This document shows, piece after piece, positions 12,245 through 21,033 of a DNA stretch of 64,000 nt. This DNA is from Leptodontidium sp. MPI-SDFR-AT-0119 (Eukaryota; Ascomycota; Leotiomycetes; Helotiales; Leptodontidiaceae). Under the pieces are notes generated by a model. It was not told the origin of the DNA. It searched no databases and was given only the letters and a program-made list of their open reading frames with translations. The first letter of the stretch is position 1, and every line of letters begins with the position of its first letter. Where the stretch lies: the NCBI GenBank assembly GCA_020726505.1, contig JAHLEZ010000005.1, forward strand, positions 1,426,001 through 1,490,000, given 5' to 3'. The position numbers and the translations under genes were made by a program.

Positions 12245-12632
12245 CTCTATCCTCGCGCCTGCATATTACCACTGAGACTGGTGTGACAAATAGAGAGGGC
12301 TAGGGGACGGCACAAACTTGCAGAGAAGCCAGAAGCATGGTAGGTCTTTGCACAACATAGCAAGGTAGGAAACGAACCACCATGATGGACATGGAATGGT
12401 GTTCCATGCCGGAAAAGGCAGGTGATGATATTCTAGCATAAGCTCTATCCTCGCGCCTGCATATTCCTACCAAGAGCGGTGTGAGAAATAAAGAAGGCTA
12501 GGGGACGGTACAAAATTGCAGAGAAGCCCGAACTATAGTAGGCCTTTGCACAACATGGCAAGGTAAGAAACGAACAACCATAAATGGACATGGAATGGTG
12601 TTCTATGCCGGAAAAGGCAGGTGATGATGTTT
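12245..12632. repeat. Imperfect tandem duplication, two units with 198-bp period
   Basis: Copy 1 starts at 12245 and copy 2 at 12443, both with CTCTATCCTCGCGCCTGCAT, and both end near AGGTGATGAT (12420 and 12618). The copies differ by scattered substitutions and small indels, so the duplication is not recent. It lies 385-770 bp upstream of the precursor start codon. Confidence 0.9.
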
Positions 12633-12910
12633 TAGCGGGAGCATATTGCTGACTGCATATAACACATATCTCAGTATCCTTGGACCGAGGATCTCAAGGT
12701 TAAACCAGCTCGTGTTGTCGTAGAGCTGTACAAACAGATGCCGGATCGTCCAATACGCGAATAGAGTAAGTGAGGTGGGAAAAAGGAATCCTTGTTCGCC
12801 AGCGAGCAGTGCCCCATGTCAAATCCGGCCGTTGGTCGAAAGCGACTCATTGTGCTCAATTATGGGAGATTAACTCTCTTTTCGTCTATTGCAACATCAG
12901 TTCGAACTCA

Positions 12911-12920
12911 TCTATATATT
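12911..12920 (+). promoter_or_regulatory. TATA-like box of the precursor gene
   Basis: TCTATATATT lies about 100 bp upstream of the start codon at 13017. It is followed by a C-rich, CT-rich leader ending in CATCAACAATGG, typical of a strongly expressed fungal gene. No transcript start is known. Confidence 0.5.
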
Positions 12921-13016
12921 GGGCCTGAAGCTCGGGGTCATCAGCCGCCCAACCATCTCTAACCCACTTCAATAACCACCATCACTCCTTGACCTCCAAA
13001 GAATCTCTCATCAACA

Positions 13017-13622
13017 ATGGCTTTCAAGAAGTCTGTTTTGCTGGCTCTCGCCATCGCCTGCGCCAACGTCCTCGCTGCCCCTTTGGCCCTTCCGAAAGCT
13101 GCGACCGATGATACACTCGAGACTCTCTCAGAAGCAAGCGCTGCCTACGTCCATGGCTCTTACGGCTACGACAAGCGTGCTGAGGAGACTACCGATGACA
13201 CACTCGAGACTCTCTCGGAAGCAAGCGCCGCCTACGTCCACGGCTCCTACGGCTACGACAAGCGTGCTGAGGAGACTACCGATGATACACTCGAAACTCT
13301 CTCAGAAGCAAGCGCTGCCTACGTCCATGGCTCTTACGGCTACGACAAGCGTGCTGAGGAGACTACTGATGAGACACTCGAGAGTCTCCCAAGTGCAACC
13401 TCTGTTTACGTCCACGGCTCTTACGGCTACGACAAGCGTGCTGAGGAGACTACCGATGACACACTCGAGACTCTCTCAGAAGCAAGCGCCGCCTACGTCC
13501 ATGGCTCTTACGGCTACGACAAGCGTGCTGAGGAGAATACCGATGACACACTCGAGACTCTCTCAGAAGCAAGCGCTGCCTACGTCCATGGTTCTTACGG
13601 CTACGACAAGCGTGACGAATAG
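13017..13622 (+). CDS. Secreted RiPP precursor with six YVHGSYGY core repeats (201 aa)
   Basis: A single exon. Residues 1 to about 20 form a signal peptide (MAFKKSVLLALAIACANVLA). After a short linker come six 29-residue units of the form AEETTDDTLETLSEAS-AA-YVHGSYGY-D-KR. Core copies lie at residues 44-51, 73-80, 102-109, 131-138, 160-167 and 189-196. Each is followed by Asp and a KR dibasic site, the signal for Kex2-type cleavage; the protein ends with DE after the last KR. Unit 4 has a changed spacer (SLPSATSV) but an unchanged YVHGSYGYDKR, which marks the selected segment. The acidic spacer plus Tyr-containing core plus KR pattern is that of ustiloxin- and phomopsin-type precursors, whose cores are shorter. 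Six UstYa-like genes surround it. The product structure is unknown. Fungal mating-pheromone precursors share the KR-repeat layout but not the UstYa context. Confidence 0.93.
   Translation: MAFKKSVLLALAIACANVLAAPLALPKAATDDTLETLSEASAAYVHGSYGYDKRAEETTDDTLETLSEASAAYVHGSYGYDKRAEETTDDTLETLSEASAAYVHGSYGYDKRAEETTDETLESLPSATSVYVHGSYGYDKRAEETTDDTLETLSEASAAYVHGSYGYDKRAEENTDDTLETLSEASAAYVHGSYGYDKRDE
13104..13613 (+). repeat. Coding tandem repeat, 6 units of 87 bp (precursor cores)
   Basis: The period is exactly 87 bp: the TAC codon opening each core falls at 13146, 13233, 13320, 13407, 13494 and 13581. Copies differ mostly at third codon positions (for example CATGGC/CACGGC and TCTTAC/TCCTAC). The exception is unit 4, which carries several amino-acid changes in the spacer only. 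Confidence 0.97.
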
Positions 13623-14190
13623 TTCTGCTAGACGTTGTGCGTGTTATGGTAGTTCTCACTGCGACGGCGAGTGTGAATACAGATTTGGCTCTATGCTCGG
13701 GAGTGGGCAGATGGACTCGTTCGGAACAACAAATTACGAAGGTGGGACGTTGGAACGGACGTTGGTATGACTGAGTGGACTATCAAACTGTTAGGGCTTA
13801 GTTATCATGGGTCCGTAGAACCTGAAACCCTATGTAACTAGAATCAACAGTCCTTACAGAATGCGCTGAATCTGCCTAATTGCCTACTGTGCTTATTATA
13901 AGTAACCACGATGACTTCGTCCATAAAACAAATACTCTGTGATCAGACCTTCTCAGTACGTAAAGTAAGAGGTGGTGGTTGACCGACCACGGGGCCTGTG
14001 ATCTATGGACCAAGGATAAAGTTTAGTCGATAGCAATTGGCATTAGCCGTTCTGTCAAACATACTTTTTAGCGCGCCTGCTAACAGCCACCAAAGCTTGG
14101 TTGCGAAGGTATGCAGGGCAGGGCAGCGGCACGGATCGCTAGCGGGTGCGTCGTGGCCACCGGATGTGGCGGGGCGGGTTGAATGCAAGT

Positions 14191-14742
14191 GAATTCCGAG
14201 TGATGATACACGGACGACCCCCTGTTACTATGAGGACGACCCCCCCCCCCTTGTTTCCTAAGGCGGTGACCTAAAATGTCAGCGGTGAAAAGTGACTTCT
14301 AGCGCCACCTAATTAATCGCGAAATCGCGTATCTTTCTTGACGCGTACATTGTAACACATCGTGATTTGAATAATCATCCTCACAACACACACATATCCA
14401 CGAGAATTCTTCCCTTACCTTTACAGCCATGGATTCTTCCGTTTTGCCTTTGTCATTACCTCCCACTAGTTTTTATGAGTCTTTCGATGCACTTTTGGTA
14501 GCGTTCCGGACGATGATTTTGTTGTAATCCTAGCAACTCAGTATTAGTCTCTCTTTTCCAGTTTTAGCATCAGCACGTAAAATGCATCTTAAAGTACTAT
14601 TACATTGATTTTGGCGGGTGCAACCACTCTAATTTACTGCCGCAGTACTTACGGGGACACCGTGTTTTCTGCCATAAAAACAGGGGGGGGGGGTCGTCCT
14701 CATAGTAACAGGGGGTCGTCCGTGTATCATCACTCTGAATTC
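14191..14742. mobile_element. Inverted-repeat element flanked by GAATTC, with poly-C/poly-G inner arms
   Basis: The arms at about 14197-14250 and 14682-14736 are near-perfect inverted copies: GAGTGATGATACACGGACG, then CCCCCTGTTACTATGAGGAC, then a C run against a G run. The arms are flanked on both sides by GAATTC (14191-14196 and 14737-14742), a possible 6-bp target duplication. The about 430-bp interior has no transposase. It is best read as a non-autonomous DNA element of unknown superfamily. Confidence 0.75.
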
Positions 14743-14850
14743 CTAGGAAGCTTATTGTGCGCTAAGATATGTGGAGCGTCAAACCGCTAGCAGCTGCGTG
14801 CCTTTTGCGGCGTAGGTTATGAGGATGTGGTGGGGCAGGTTTAATAATCA

Positions 14851-15057
14851 TGGGATCAGAGACTACCACCTTCCGGTAAGCTGCGCCTTAGGTGGGGCAC
14901 ACCAAAAAGCAAAATCTTAAAAATACGTATAAAATAAGGCCGTGCGTCCCCTCCGAGATCTTGAAATAAGCGATCTTGCTTTTTAGTATATTCTTGCTTT
15001 TTGGTGTGCCCCACCCGAAGGCGTAGCTTTGCCGGAAGGTAGTGGTCTCTGATCCCA
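14851..15057. mobile_element. Short inverted-repeat element (about 207 bp, long arms)
   Basis: The left arm (TGGGATCAGAGACTACCACC, CTTCCGG, AGGTGGGGCACACCAAAAAG) is matched by its reverse complement at the right (GGTGTGCCCCACCCGAAGGC, then CTCTGATCCCA). The arms are about 70 bp, with a short AT-rich loop. It would fold into a long hairpin and resembles a foldback-type MITE. Target duplications are not clear. Confidence 0.7.
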
Positions 15058-15078
15058 CAATTGCTACATGTACTTTCG

Positions 15079-15447
15079 TACGAAAGGGGGTTGACAATGG
15101 GTCTCGTCCCACCGTTATACCTAGCAAGGTTGTTTTTCTAATCAATAGTTTGAAATTCTAGAATTTTCTCTACGGAGGTACAGCTGCTATGTTTTACCCC
15201 CTGTTTTTGCTGGGGACCCCGGCTGCTGTGTACTTTACTTGATCGGGTTGTAAACAAACAAGAGATTTGGTGCGCATAAGCCACGGCGCCGAGTAGTTAC
15301 TACTCTAATAAGGAAAGCTGCACAGCAGCCGGGTTCCCCAGCAAAAACAGGGGGTAAAACATAACAGCTGTACCTCCGTATAGATTTCCCTCAGTAATTA
15401 GGCAAAAGACAAGGCTAGACGAGACCCACTGTCAACCCCCTTCTGTA
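15079..15447. mobile_element. MITE family 1, copy 1 (TA-flanked), interrupted by a family-2 element
   Basis: Terminal inverted repeats TACGAAAGGGGGTTGACA at the left and TGTCAACCCCCTTCTGTA at the right, each extending into GGGTCTCGT/ACGAGACCC. The ends carry TA, as for mariner-type target sites. Total length is 369 bp, but it contains a 210-bp family-2 element. Subtracting that leaves about 159 bp, matching the other two copies (161 and 167 bp). Confidence 0.85.
15171..15380. mobile_element. MITE family 2, copy 1, nested in family-1 copy
   Basis: Ends TACGGAGGTACAGCTGCTAT and (inverted) ATAACAGCTGTACCTCCGTA, extended by matching arms that include TTTTACCCCCTGTTTTTGCT. It carries TA at both ends and no coding capacity. 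The nesting gives the order: family 1 inserted first. Confidence 0.85.
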
Positions 15448-15477
15448 CTAAAGTATATACTTCGAAGTAGTACTGAA

Positions 15478-15660
15478 GTCTCAGGAAGCTTATCGTGGGC
15501 TTACACGAACCAGCTTCGTTACGGTATGCAGACCGGGGAAGCGGCACCCTCGCTAGCAAGTGCGCCTTCTTCGGCGTGGCCGCGTAGCTACGCAGGATGT
15601 GGCGGGGTGATTTGCATACTCGTGAATTCTCAGGAAGCTTTATCGTGGGCTTTATGGACC
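15478..15660. repeat. Degenerate dispersed repeat, third of three copies
   Basis: Segments near 14090-14196, 14743-14840 and 15478-15660 share a diverged motif series: AGGAAGCTTATCGTGGGCTT, GTATGCAG, GCAGCGGCAC or similar, TCGCTAGC, GGATGTGGCGGGG, then GTGAATTC. They look like remnants of one larger repeat that was broken up by the other insertions. Confidence 0.5.
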
Positions 15661-15883
15661 CACCTCCTTGTAGTCAGAGCGGTTGGATTATTGTCCGTCT
15701 GAGGATGTTGTACTACCGTCAGCACCTTCACCGGTTCTTGGTCCAGCACGAGTGCTCGAGTTGTGCTCGAGTTGTCCCTCAATGTTCGGACGTGGCGGAG
15801 CCGAACCTACAATTCCTGGCATCTTTGGACTTTCTCATTTCATTCCACTTGTTACACATCTCAGTTCGTCCTCCACTGGCACA

Positions 15884-16955
15884 ATGTTTTACGCTTTCCG
15901 TGGCTATAACAAGCTCAACACTGATGAAGAGAAGGAGAGCTCAATACGGAGCGCGACAGAAAGCCCTTCACCTTGCGTGTACTGCGTAGGCCATGCCCAA
16001 ACTCGACCTCGGGCTTTGTTCGTGCAATATCTCGGATGGTTCTTGCTACTTGCACTGTCTGCTTTTGTAGTCTTTTCAAACGGAGACTTGAGATCTTCGA
16101 ACATCAAGCGGCTGATAACCCAGACGAGTTCATATTGTGAGTGCCAGTCTAGCTTACATTCATTATCTTCCACTGATAGCTCTGCAGCTCCTATATTGGA
16201 AGATTTGGATCCAGGGCTTCAAGAATTCCGCTTCAACGGTTCCATTCGCTGGCCGTCACCATATCGAGGTCCTCCAAGCAGCGAAGTCGATGCTGCGTGG
16301 AATCGCATTTCAATTGTCCGGCCGCTGGACCTCGATATTTCGAAGGAGGACTTCCATACCATTGGCGTCAACCCAGACACAGCAGCAACAAACGCTCCAG
16401 AGCACGGTGGCGGGTACTTCATGGTGCCGGAGTTCACACATCAGCTTCACTGCGTGGTGAGCATTGGATCGAAACCAAGAGGCGATTAGCCAATATGCTG
16501 ACTGCCGAACAGAACCTGCTTCGTAAAGCGTCATATTTCAAGTATGACTATTATAAAATCCATGACCCTGACTTCGGCGACAAGGAAGAAACATTCAAGG
16601 TTCATCTCGGTAAGCTTTGGTCATGCTGCGCATGATTGTATGGTACAGTTTTGCTAATAGCTTCGACAGATCACTGCGTCGAAATGCTACGCCAATTTGT
16701 GATGTGCCATGCAGATGTCACCATCGTGACTGCTCACGTGAGTTCTTAAAAGAGCAGTTAAAGTGGAACTGGACGCTAACGGCTTCACAGTGGATTGAAC
16801 AACGCAGCAGACCGTGGCCTGATTTCAATACCAAGCATGTGTGTAGGGACTTTGAAAAGGTGCTTGATTGGACAAATAGACACTCAAAGCCCGTAGGGAC
16901 TCCGTTGATCCCCATGAAGCCGGAGGGTGCCATGGCAATGAGTTCGCCGCCATGA
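15884..16955 (+). CDS. UstYa-like oxidase C (DUF3328, 283 aa)
   Basis: Five exons (15884-16136, 16188-16456, 16513-16609, 16670-16737, 16791-16955), all junctions in frame. The start chosen is MFYAFRGYNKLNTD; upstream methionines in the same frame have no family similarity. One transmembrane helix (FVQYLGWFLLLALSAFVVF) precedes the UstYa core: SSYSPILEDL, SPYRGPPSSEVDAAW, then HQLHC (169-173), NLLRK, and HLDHC (205-209) with CVEMLRQFVMCHADVT, and a C-terminal HVCRDFEKVLDW. It has more introns than its five paralogues and is the copy closest in layout to the canonical UstYa domain. Confidence 0.92.
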
Positions 16956-17236
16956 AAGACCATTGGTCAGGGATGTAGTTGAAATTCAGAATTAGCGTTA
17001 CGTGCTTGAAATCTAAAACCTCCCTTTCATTTGCAGTGCACTTTTACTATCGTCAGATTCGAGCAGCATCGTGCCTAGTGTGGAAGCAAAGATAGCGACG
17101 CCACTTCAGAATCCAGCCCATGGCTTTCAAAGACCACGGTTTAGGCAGTTAGAAGTACATGCACTTGATACGAAGTACATGCAGCGTCAGCCAACGGAGG
17201 GGCAATACTGTCGCAACGCTAATTCAAAGATAATGG

Positions 17237-17397
17237 TACGGAAGGGGGTTCCAAGTGGGTCTCATCCACCGTGGTCAGTGGCAGGGCGCTGTTAACCATA
17301 GAATAACGTCGAACGCTCCGATCCTCCCTACAAATTTCTACAAGTAGGGAAAGAAAATACCAGGCTGGACGAGATCCACTTGAAACCCCCTTCCGTA
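17237..17397. mobile_element. MITE family 1, copy 2 (161 bp)
   Basis: Ends TACGGAAGGGGGTTCCAAGT and (inverted) ACTTGAAACCCCCTTCCGTA, followed inward by GGGTCTCATCCA against TGGACGAGATCC. TA at both boundaries. No coding capacity. Confidence 0.85.
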
Positions 17398-18071
17398 CAA
17401 TCAAATGCCATCCCCACTAATGCTTGCTACATACAACAGGGGTCGGCATCAAAGCTGGTGACTGGGGTGTGGCCCGCATATGCACTTGGTGCCCATTTTG
17501 TAAGGTACCTACGGCGCCTTCGGGTATCACCCGCGTCAATCGACGGAGAATTGCGCAATCTGCAGCTAGTTTCCTCACTGCATATCTCGGCAAAACTCGC
17601 AAGCCTTGTCTACACTCACTTCAAGGCACATCGATCGCCTCACTGATTGGGCTGACTTAGGGGGTTTCCACCATTTTTGGCATACGACGGTAAAGCTGTG
17701 TGATAAGGGCCGATACTTTGTAAGCGCTATGATACCACTGACTATTAGCTTAGTTAGGTACTCGTATACTAAGGCGGCAGGTGCAACGAGGTCGCAGTCA
17801 GCACCAGAACCACCTTCTTAGAAGGGCCACATTTGCAATACTAGAGAAATGCACGACTTTTGACACGGTTACATTGGCACCACCGCTCCGTTATATTGGG
17901 CAAGCGTTGCAGACGAAGGATTAAACTAACTCCTTCTGAACCCTGATCATCACGCCGCTGACCAGTCATTCGCGAGATGGAGAGGATGGCTTGACCGCTG
18001 AACGCCATAGCCGAGGTGTCAACATCGGTCCAAAACATCTCAACCCCACGTTCTGATATTCCTGCGTTACA

Positions 18072-18264
18072 TACGGAGGTACAGCGGTTAAGTGTTGTAA
18101 TAGCACTAGCAAGGGTGTAGGTAACTTTGCTGTAAAAAGTAGCAACTAGGTCTGCAAGCAGGGTATGAGTTGGTGAGAGAGAGCCAATGCGCTATTGGGA
18201 TATTACCATTTACAGTAAAGTTCTGACCCCCCTTGCTAGTGCTATTACACGCTGTGCCTCCGTA
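18072..18264. mobile_element. MITE family 2, copy 2 (193 bp)
   Basis: Starts TACGGAGGTACAGCGGTTAA and ends with the inverted GCTGTGCCTCCGTA. The inner arms share GTAATAGCACTAGCAAGGG. It matches the family-2 ends at 15171-15380 but has a different interior. Confidence 0.8.
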
Positions 18265-18625
18265 CAGTCACATGTCTCCAGAGCGCCTAACGCTCAAGGT
18301 GCGGGGCGGCTCACGACATGTCTATTGTAAGCTTACCTTCCAAAGACGGCCGCCATCAGAATTCCATACTGCGATAAGCTCATTGGTAAAAAGACCCCGA
18401 TTGGTGTACACGTTACATCGTGCACAAGAATCCTGTGTCCAGTGACACATCGATACTGACTGCCGTCAGTTCTGCGAAGTACATTCCCCAACTTTCTTTC
18501 GGCAAGCCTGGTCCAGATTTTGGCTTCCAATTCCCAAGGCCTACGCTGCAAGCTTGCGCGCACGTCAACACAACCTGAATACTCGCTGTATCTTTTCGCT
18601 CAACATCTCCATCTTCATCATCATC

Positions 18626-19360
18626 ATGTGTGCTCTCGTCCTCAAGCCCACCAACTTCACTCTCTTTTTCACGCTTCTTCTTTTTATCATCTCACTCTTC
18701 GTCCTTTTCGGGGCCAGCTTTCCAAGCAGCCAAACGTACGGATCCTGGCTGTCACCATCGCCATGCTTCTGCGAACAACCCGGTGCGAGTGGCAACGATG
18801 AGTTGACCAGAACACCCCCCAGTGCCTATCTCCAAGCTTTCCGCATGAGACCCGAGCTCGAAGACATGACAGAAGTCGGAGATGCAATATGGTCAACGAT
18901 ATCCTCGACTAAGCAAGGCGGCTTTCTCTGGGTACGACACAACGAGACGTACAAGACCGGACACGGCGTGAGCATGTTTCATGCCTTACACTGTCTTTCT
19001 ATGATTCGGGACGCTATCAAAGGGTCAAAGAGCGGGGCGGTCGCTCACTCACATGGCTCCAAAAGAGACATTCATGTGGGAAAGAGTGAGGATGAGATGC
19101 ATGTAGGGCACTGTCTCAGCTATGTTGCGCAGTCGTTGCTGTGCTCGGCTGATGGCACGCTGGAGCGTCCGAAAACTTACACAGATGATGCGGGCAACGT
19201 GCTGAGGGACGATGTGGACGGAGAAGACGTTAAACATCAGTGTAGGAGTGCGGGTTACCTCAGAGAGAAGATTGAGCAGACCGAGCAGCGTTCGCTGGAC
19301 TCAATACCAAGGCTGAAAGAGGGGGCAACGATGTGGGATCTCTTTGACGAGCTGAGATAA
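18626..19360 (+). CDS. UstYa-like oxidase D, intronless (DUF3328, 244 aa)
   Basis: A single exon, unlike its five paralogues. An N-terminal transmembrane helix (FTLFFTLLLFIISLFVLFG) is followed by a shortened lumenal domain. The usual PPSxExDxAW segment is reduced to MTEVGDAIWSTI. Hallmark motifs are HALHC (119-123) and HVGHC (159-163), then LSYVAQSLLCSADGTLE. A linker between the two motifs carries many His, Lys and Ser residues. The start at 18626 was chosen because it directly precedes the membrane segment. Divergence and lack of introns suggest a separate subfamily, so its reaction may differ from that of the other five. Confidence 0.88.
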   Translation: MCALVLKPTNFTLFFTLLLFIISLFVLFGASFPSSQTYGSWLSPSPCFCEQPGASGNDELTRTPPSAYLQAFRMRPELEDMTEVGDAIWSTISSTKQGGFLWVRHNETYKTGHGVSMFHALHCLSMIRDAIKGSKSGAVAHSHGSKRDIHVGKSEDEMHVGHCLSYVAQSLLCSADGTLERPKTYTDDAGNVLRDDVDGEDVKHQCRSAGYLREKIEQTEQRSLDSIPRLKEGATMWDLFDELR

Positions 19361-19507
19361 ATGGGTGTTGACAGTAAATAATGGTGAAACCGATACATTT
19401 GCAAAGCCACAGAAAGCTGGTTCTGGGCCAGTGCCAACATGCATTTGTAAATGTACATATAGTCATTCAAATACCACAATAAATTGTTAAGGTCTTAGTC
19501 TTTACCC

Positions 19508-20479
19508 TCAGTATACTCCATCACAATCTACCCCTTCCTCGCATGGCACATGAACCAGCTCAAGCCCCTCCTTTGGTCTCCTAATATATTGCATCAAATG
19601 TTCCACAGAGTTCTCTCTTGCCCATCCCACCACATTATCCCAGTTCTGGCATGCATGCACCGTCCTGAAGTTCGGCTTTGGCATTCGCTCTCCTTTGACC
19701 CAATTGTACGTCAAAATGCTGAGGTCTCCGCTACACATCAACGACTGGCGAATCTGCTCAATACAGTGCTCGCGATGCGCCTGAACCTCCTCCTCCGTGT
19801 GGCCATGGAAGCCTTGATAGTCGGGATACCGATCTGGGTAGAAACTTTGGCGAATAAGATTCTGGCACATAGGCGTGAGTTTGCTGACGGGCAACAGGTA
19901 TTGCAGAGGGAATGAGATTTGGAGGAGCTCGCTTACCAGACAGTGCAGTTTGTGCACAACGTCAAAAGTCGCCACGTACTTGTCCTCAGGCTCGTAGGGT
20001 ACGCGGACTCCTGTCTCCAGAGAGGGATTGACTTGTCGGAAGAGCTTTGCAGAGATGCTAAATGCGCCCATGTCGTCCTCGACGAGGCTTTTCCATGCTT
20101 GGTCTGTTTCGTTGCTGGGAGCTCCGGACCAGGCTGAGGAGAGTGTGAACGTCCGTTGCTGTCTCTGTAAAAGCTTTTCATTAGGCGCTGGACTGAGGTC
20201 AGCCTCCGAGACTTCTAATCTGAGGCGGACATAAAGTGACCTACTTGGAGGGAGCGTATAGTCGGTAGCATCCAAGGCGTTTCTGGTCAACGCCCATGAC
20301 TTGAACATGGTGATCATGAAGATATTCAGAAGCAAGATGGCCACATTGCACGCGAGGAAACACCGCGGCCACAATTGTGGCAGCAAACGAGCGTTCTTCG
20401 AGGCTGATAACTCTTCACCACCGTCGAGGTTGCTCAAGGGCTGGTATGAAGCATTTGTCTCCTTGTTCACGGCCGCCAT
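19508..20479 (-). CDS. UstYa-like oxidase E (DUF3328, 279 aa)
   Basis: Modelled with three exons (20479-20245, 20187-19937, 19861-19508). Both introns are multiples of three (57 and 75 nt), so an unspliced frame also stays open. I place the second intron with confidence, because removal restores HKLHCLNLIRQ; the first rests on its GTAGGT donor and on intron position in paralogues. One transmembrane helix (CFLACNVAILLLNIFMITMF). Core features are WSGAPSNETDQAW, HKLHC (157-161), HREHC (191-195), CIEQIRQSLMCSGDLS and HACQNWDNVVGWA. It ends 147 bp from UstYa-like D, tail to tail. Confidence 0.9.
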   Translation of the reverse strand: MAAVNKETNASYQPLSNLDGGEELSASKNARLLPQLWPRCFLACNVAILLLNIFMITMFKSWALTRNALDATDYTLPPSRSLYVRLRLEVSEADLSPAPNEKLLQRQQRTFTLSSAWSGAPSNETDQAWKSLVEDDMGAFSISAKLFRQVNPSLETGVRVPYEPEDKYVATFDVVHKLHCLVSELLQISFPLQYLLPVSKLTPMCQNLIRQSFYPDRYPDYQGFHGHTEEEVQAHREHCIEQIRQSLMCSGDLSILTYNWVKGERMPKPNFRTVHACQNWDNVVGWARENSVEHLMQYIRRPKEGLELVHVPCEEGVDCDGVY

Positions 20480-21033
20480 TTGCCAATATTCCACAGGCCA
20501 CAATTCAACTGAGGTCTGTATGGCGTGGTTGGGGGAGGATTAATACATCGAGAAATACAAATTACGAAAGGGGGTTGTTAATGGGTCTCGTTTAGCCTTA
20601 TCTCTTGCCTTGATATTTAAGGACATTTATATAAAAATATATATGTATAGAGTTTTAGACTATTAATTAAAAGAATAACCGTATTGCCTTATGAGGATAA
20701 ACGAGACACACTAACAACCCCCCTTAGTACAAACATGGCATTTTCTGACAAGGTATAGTCAAGGGGGGTGGCAGGATTCAAGGCCCCACACCCCCAAACC
20801 CCCCGGAGCAGCTCAAAGCGTCCCGTCATGCATTTCGTTATCACTTAGGTTGTCAGCAACAAACCATGCATCATATGCTCGGCTACACCGCCAGACCAGA
20901 CTAGGAAGCTTGACCACTGGGCCCATGCTATGCTCCTAGTCTTGGCCCCGGGCACGAAGCCATCGCCATCGACTTCGCTGCTTGCTTTACTTCTCTGAGG
21001 GCTGAGGTCTGATAATCTTTCATCAAAATCACC
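20480..21033. promoter_or_regulatory. Divergent interval between UstYa-like E and F
   Basis: 554 bp between two divergent genes, occupied in its middle by MITE family 1 copy 3 with an AT-rich centre (about 20620-20690). No separate gene. Confidence 0.5.
20563..20729. mobile_element. MITE family 1, copy 3 (167 bp)
   Basis: Left end TACGAAAGGGGGTTGTTAAT followed by GGGTCTCGTT; right end ACGAGACACACTAACAACCC followed by CCCTTAGTA. TA at both boundaries. The interior is AT-rich (TATATAAAAATATATATG). It sits in the shared promoter interval of two UstYa-like genes. Confidence 0.85.

Larger units (their letters stand above)
11844..13016. promoter_or_regulatory. Promoter interval between UstYa-like B and the precursor gene
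   Basis: No gene is supportable here. The interval contains the 198-bp tandem duplication annotated separately and ends with the precursor promoter. It serves two divergent genes. Confidence 0.5.
13623..15883. other. Gene-free block filled with inverted-repeat elements
   Basis: 2.26 kb between the precursor and UstYa-like C. From about 14090 on it is largely made of the elements annotated separately. No coding region is supportable. Confidence 0.7.
16956..18625. other. Gene-free interval with two MITEs
   Basis: 1.67 kb between UstYa-like C and D. It contains one copy each of MITE families 1 and 2 (annotated separately). The rest shows nothing recognisable beyond the presumed promoter of UstYa-like D. 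Confidence 0.55.

Noticed and set aside
13104..13613. Regular 87-bp repeats considered as a CRISPR-like or satellite array
   Set aside because: The repeats are in frame within a signal-peptide protein, vary at third codon positions and have no spacer/repeat alternation.
13017..13622. Interpretation of the precursor as an alpha-factor-like mating pheromone
   Set aside because: KR-separated repeats fit, but the core is unlike known ascomycete pheromones, spacers lack the usual dipeptidyl (X-Ala/X-Pro) maturation tracts, and six UstYa-like genes surround it.
13108..13770. Long open frames overlapping the precursor in other frames and on the other strand
   Set aside because: They are shadows produced by the repeat; they lack a signal peptide and extend past the last repeat into random sequence.
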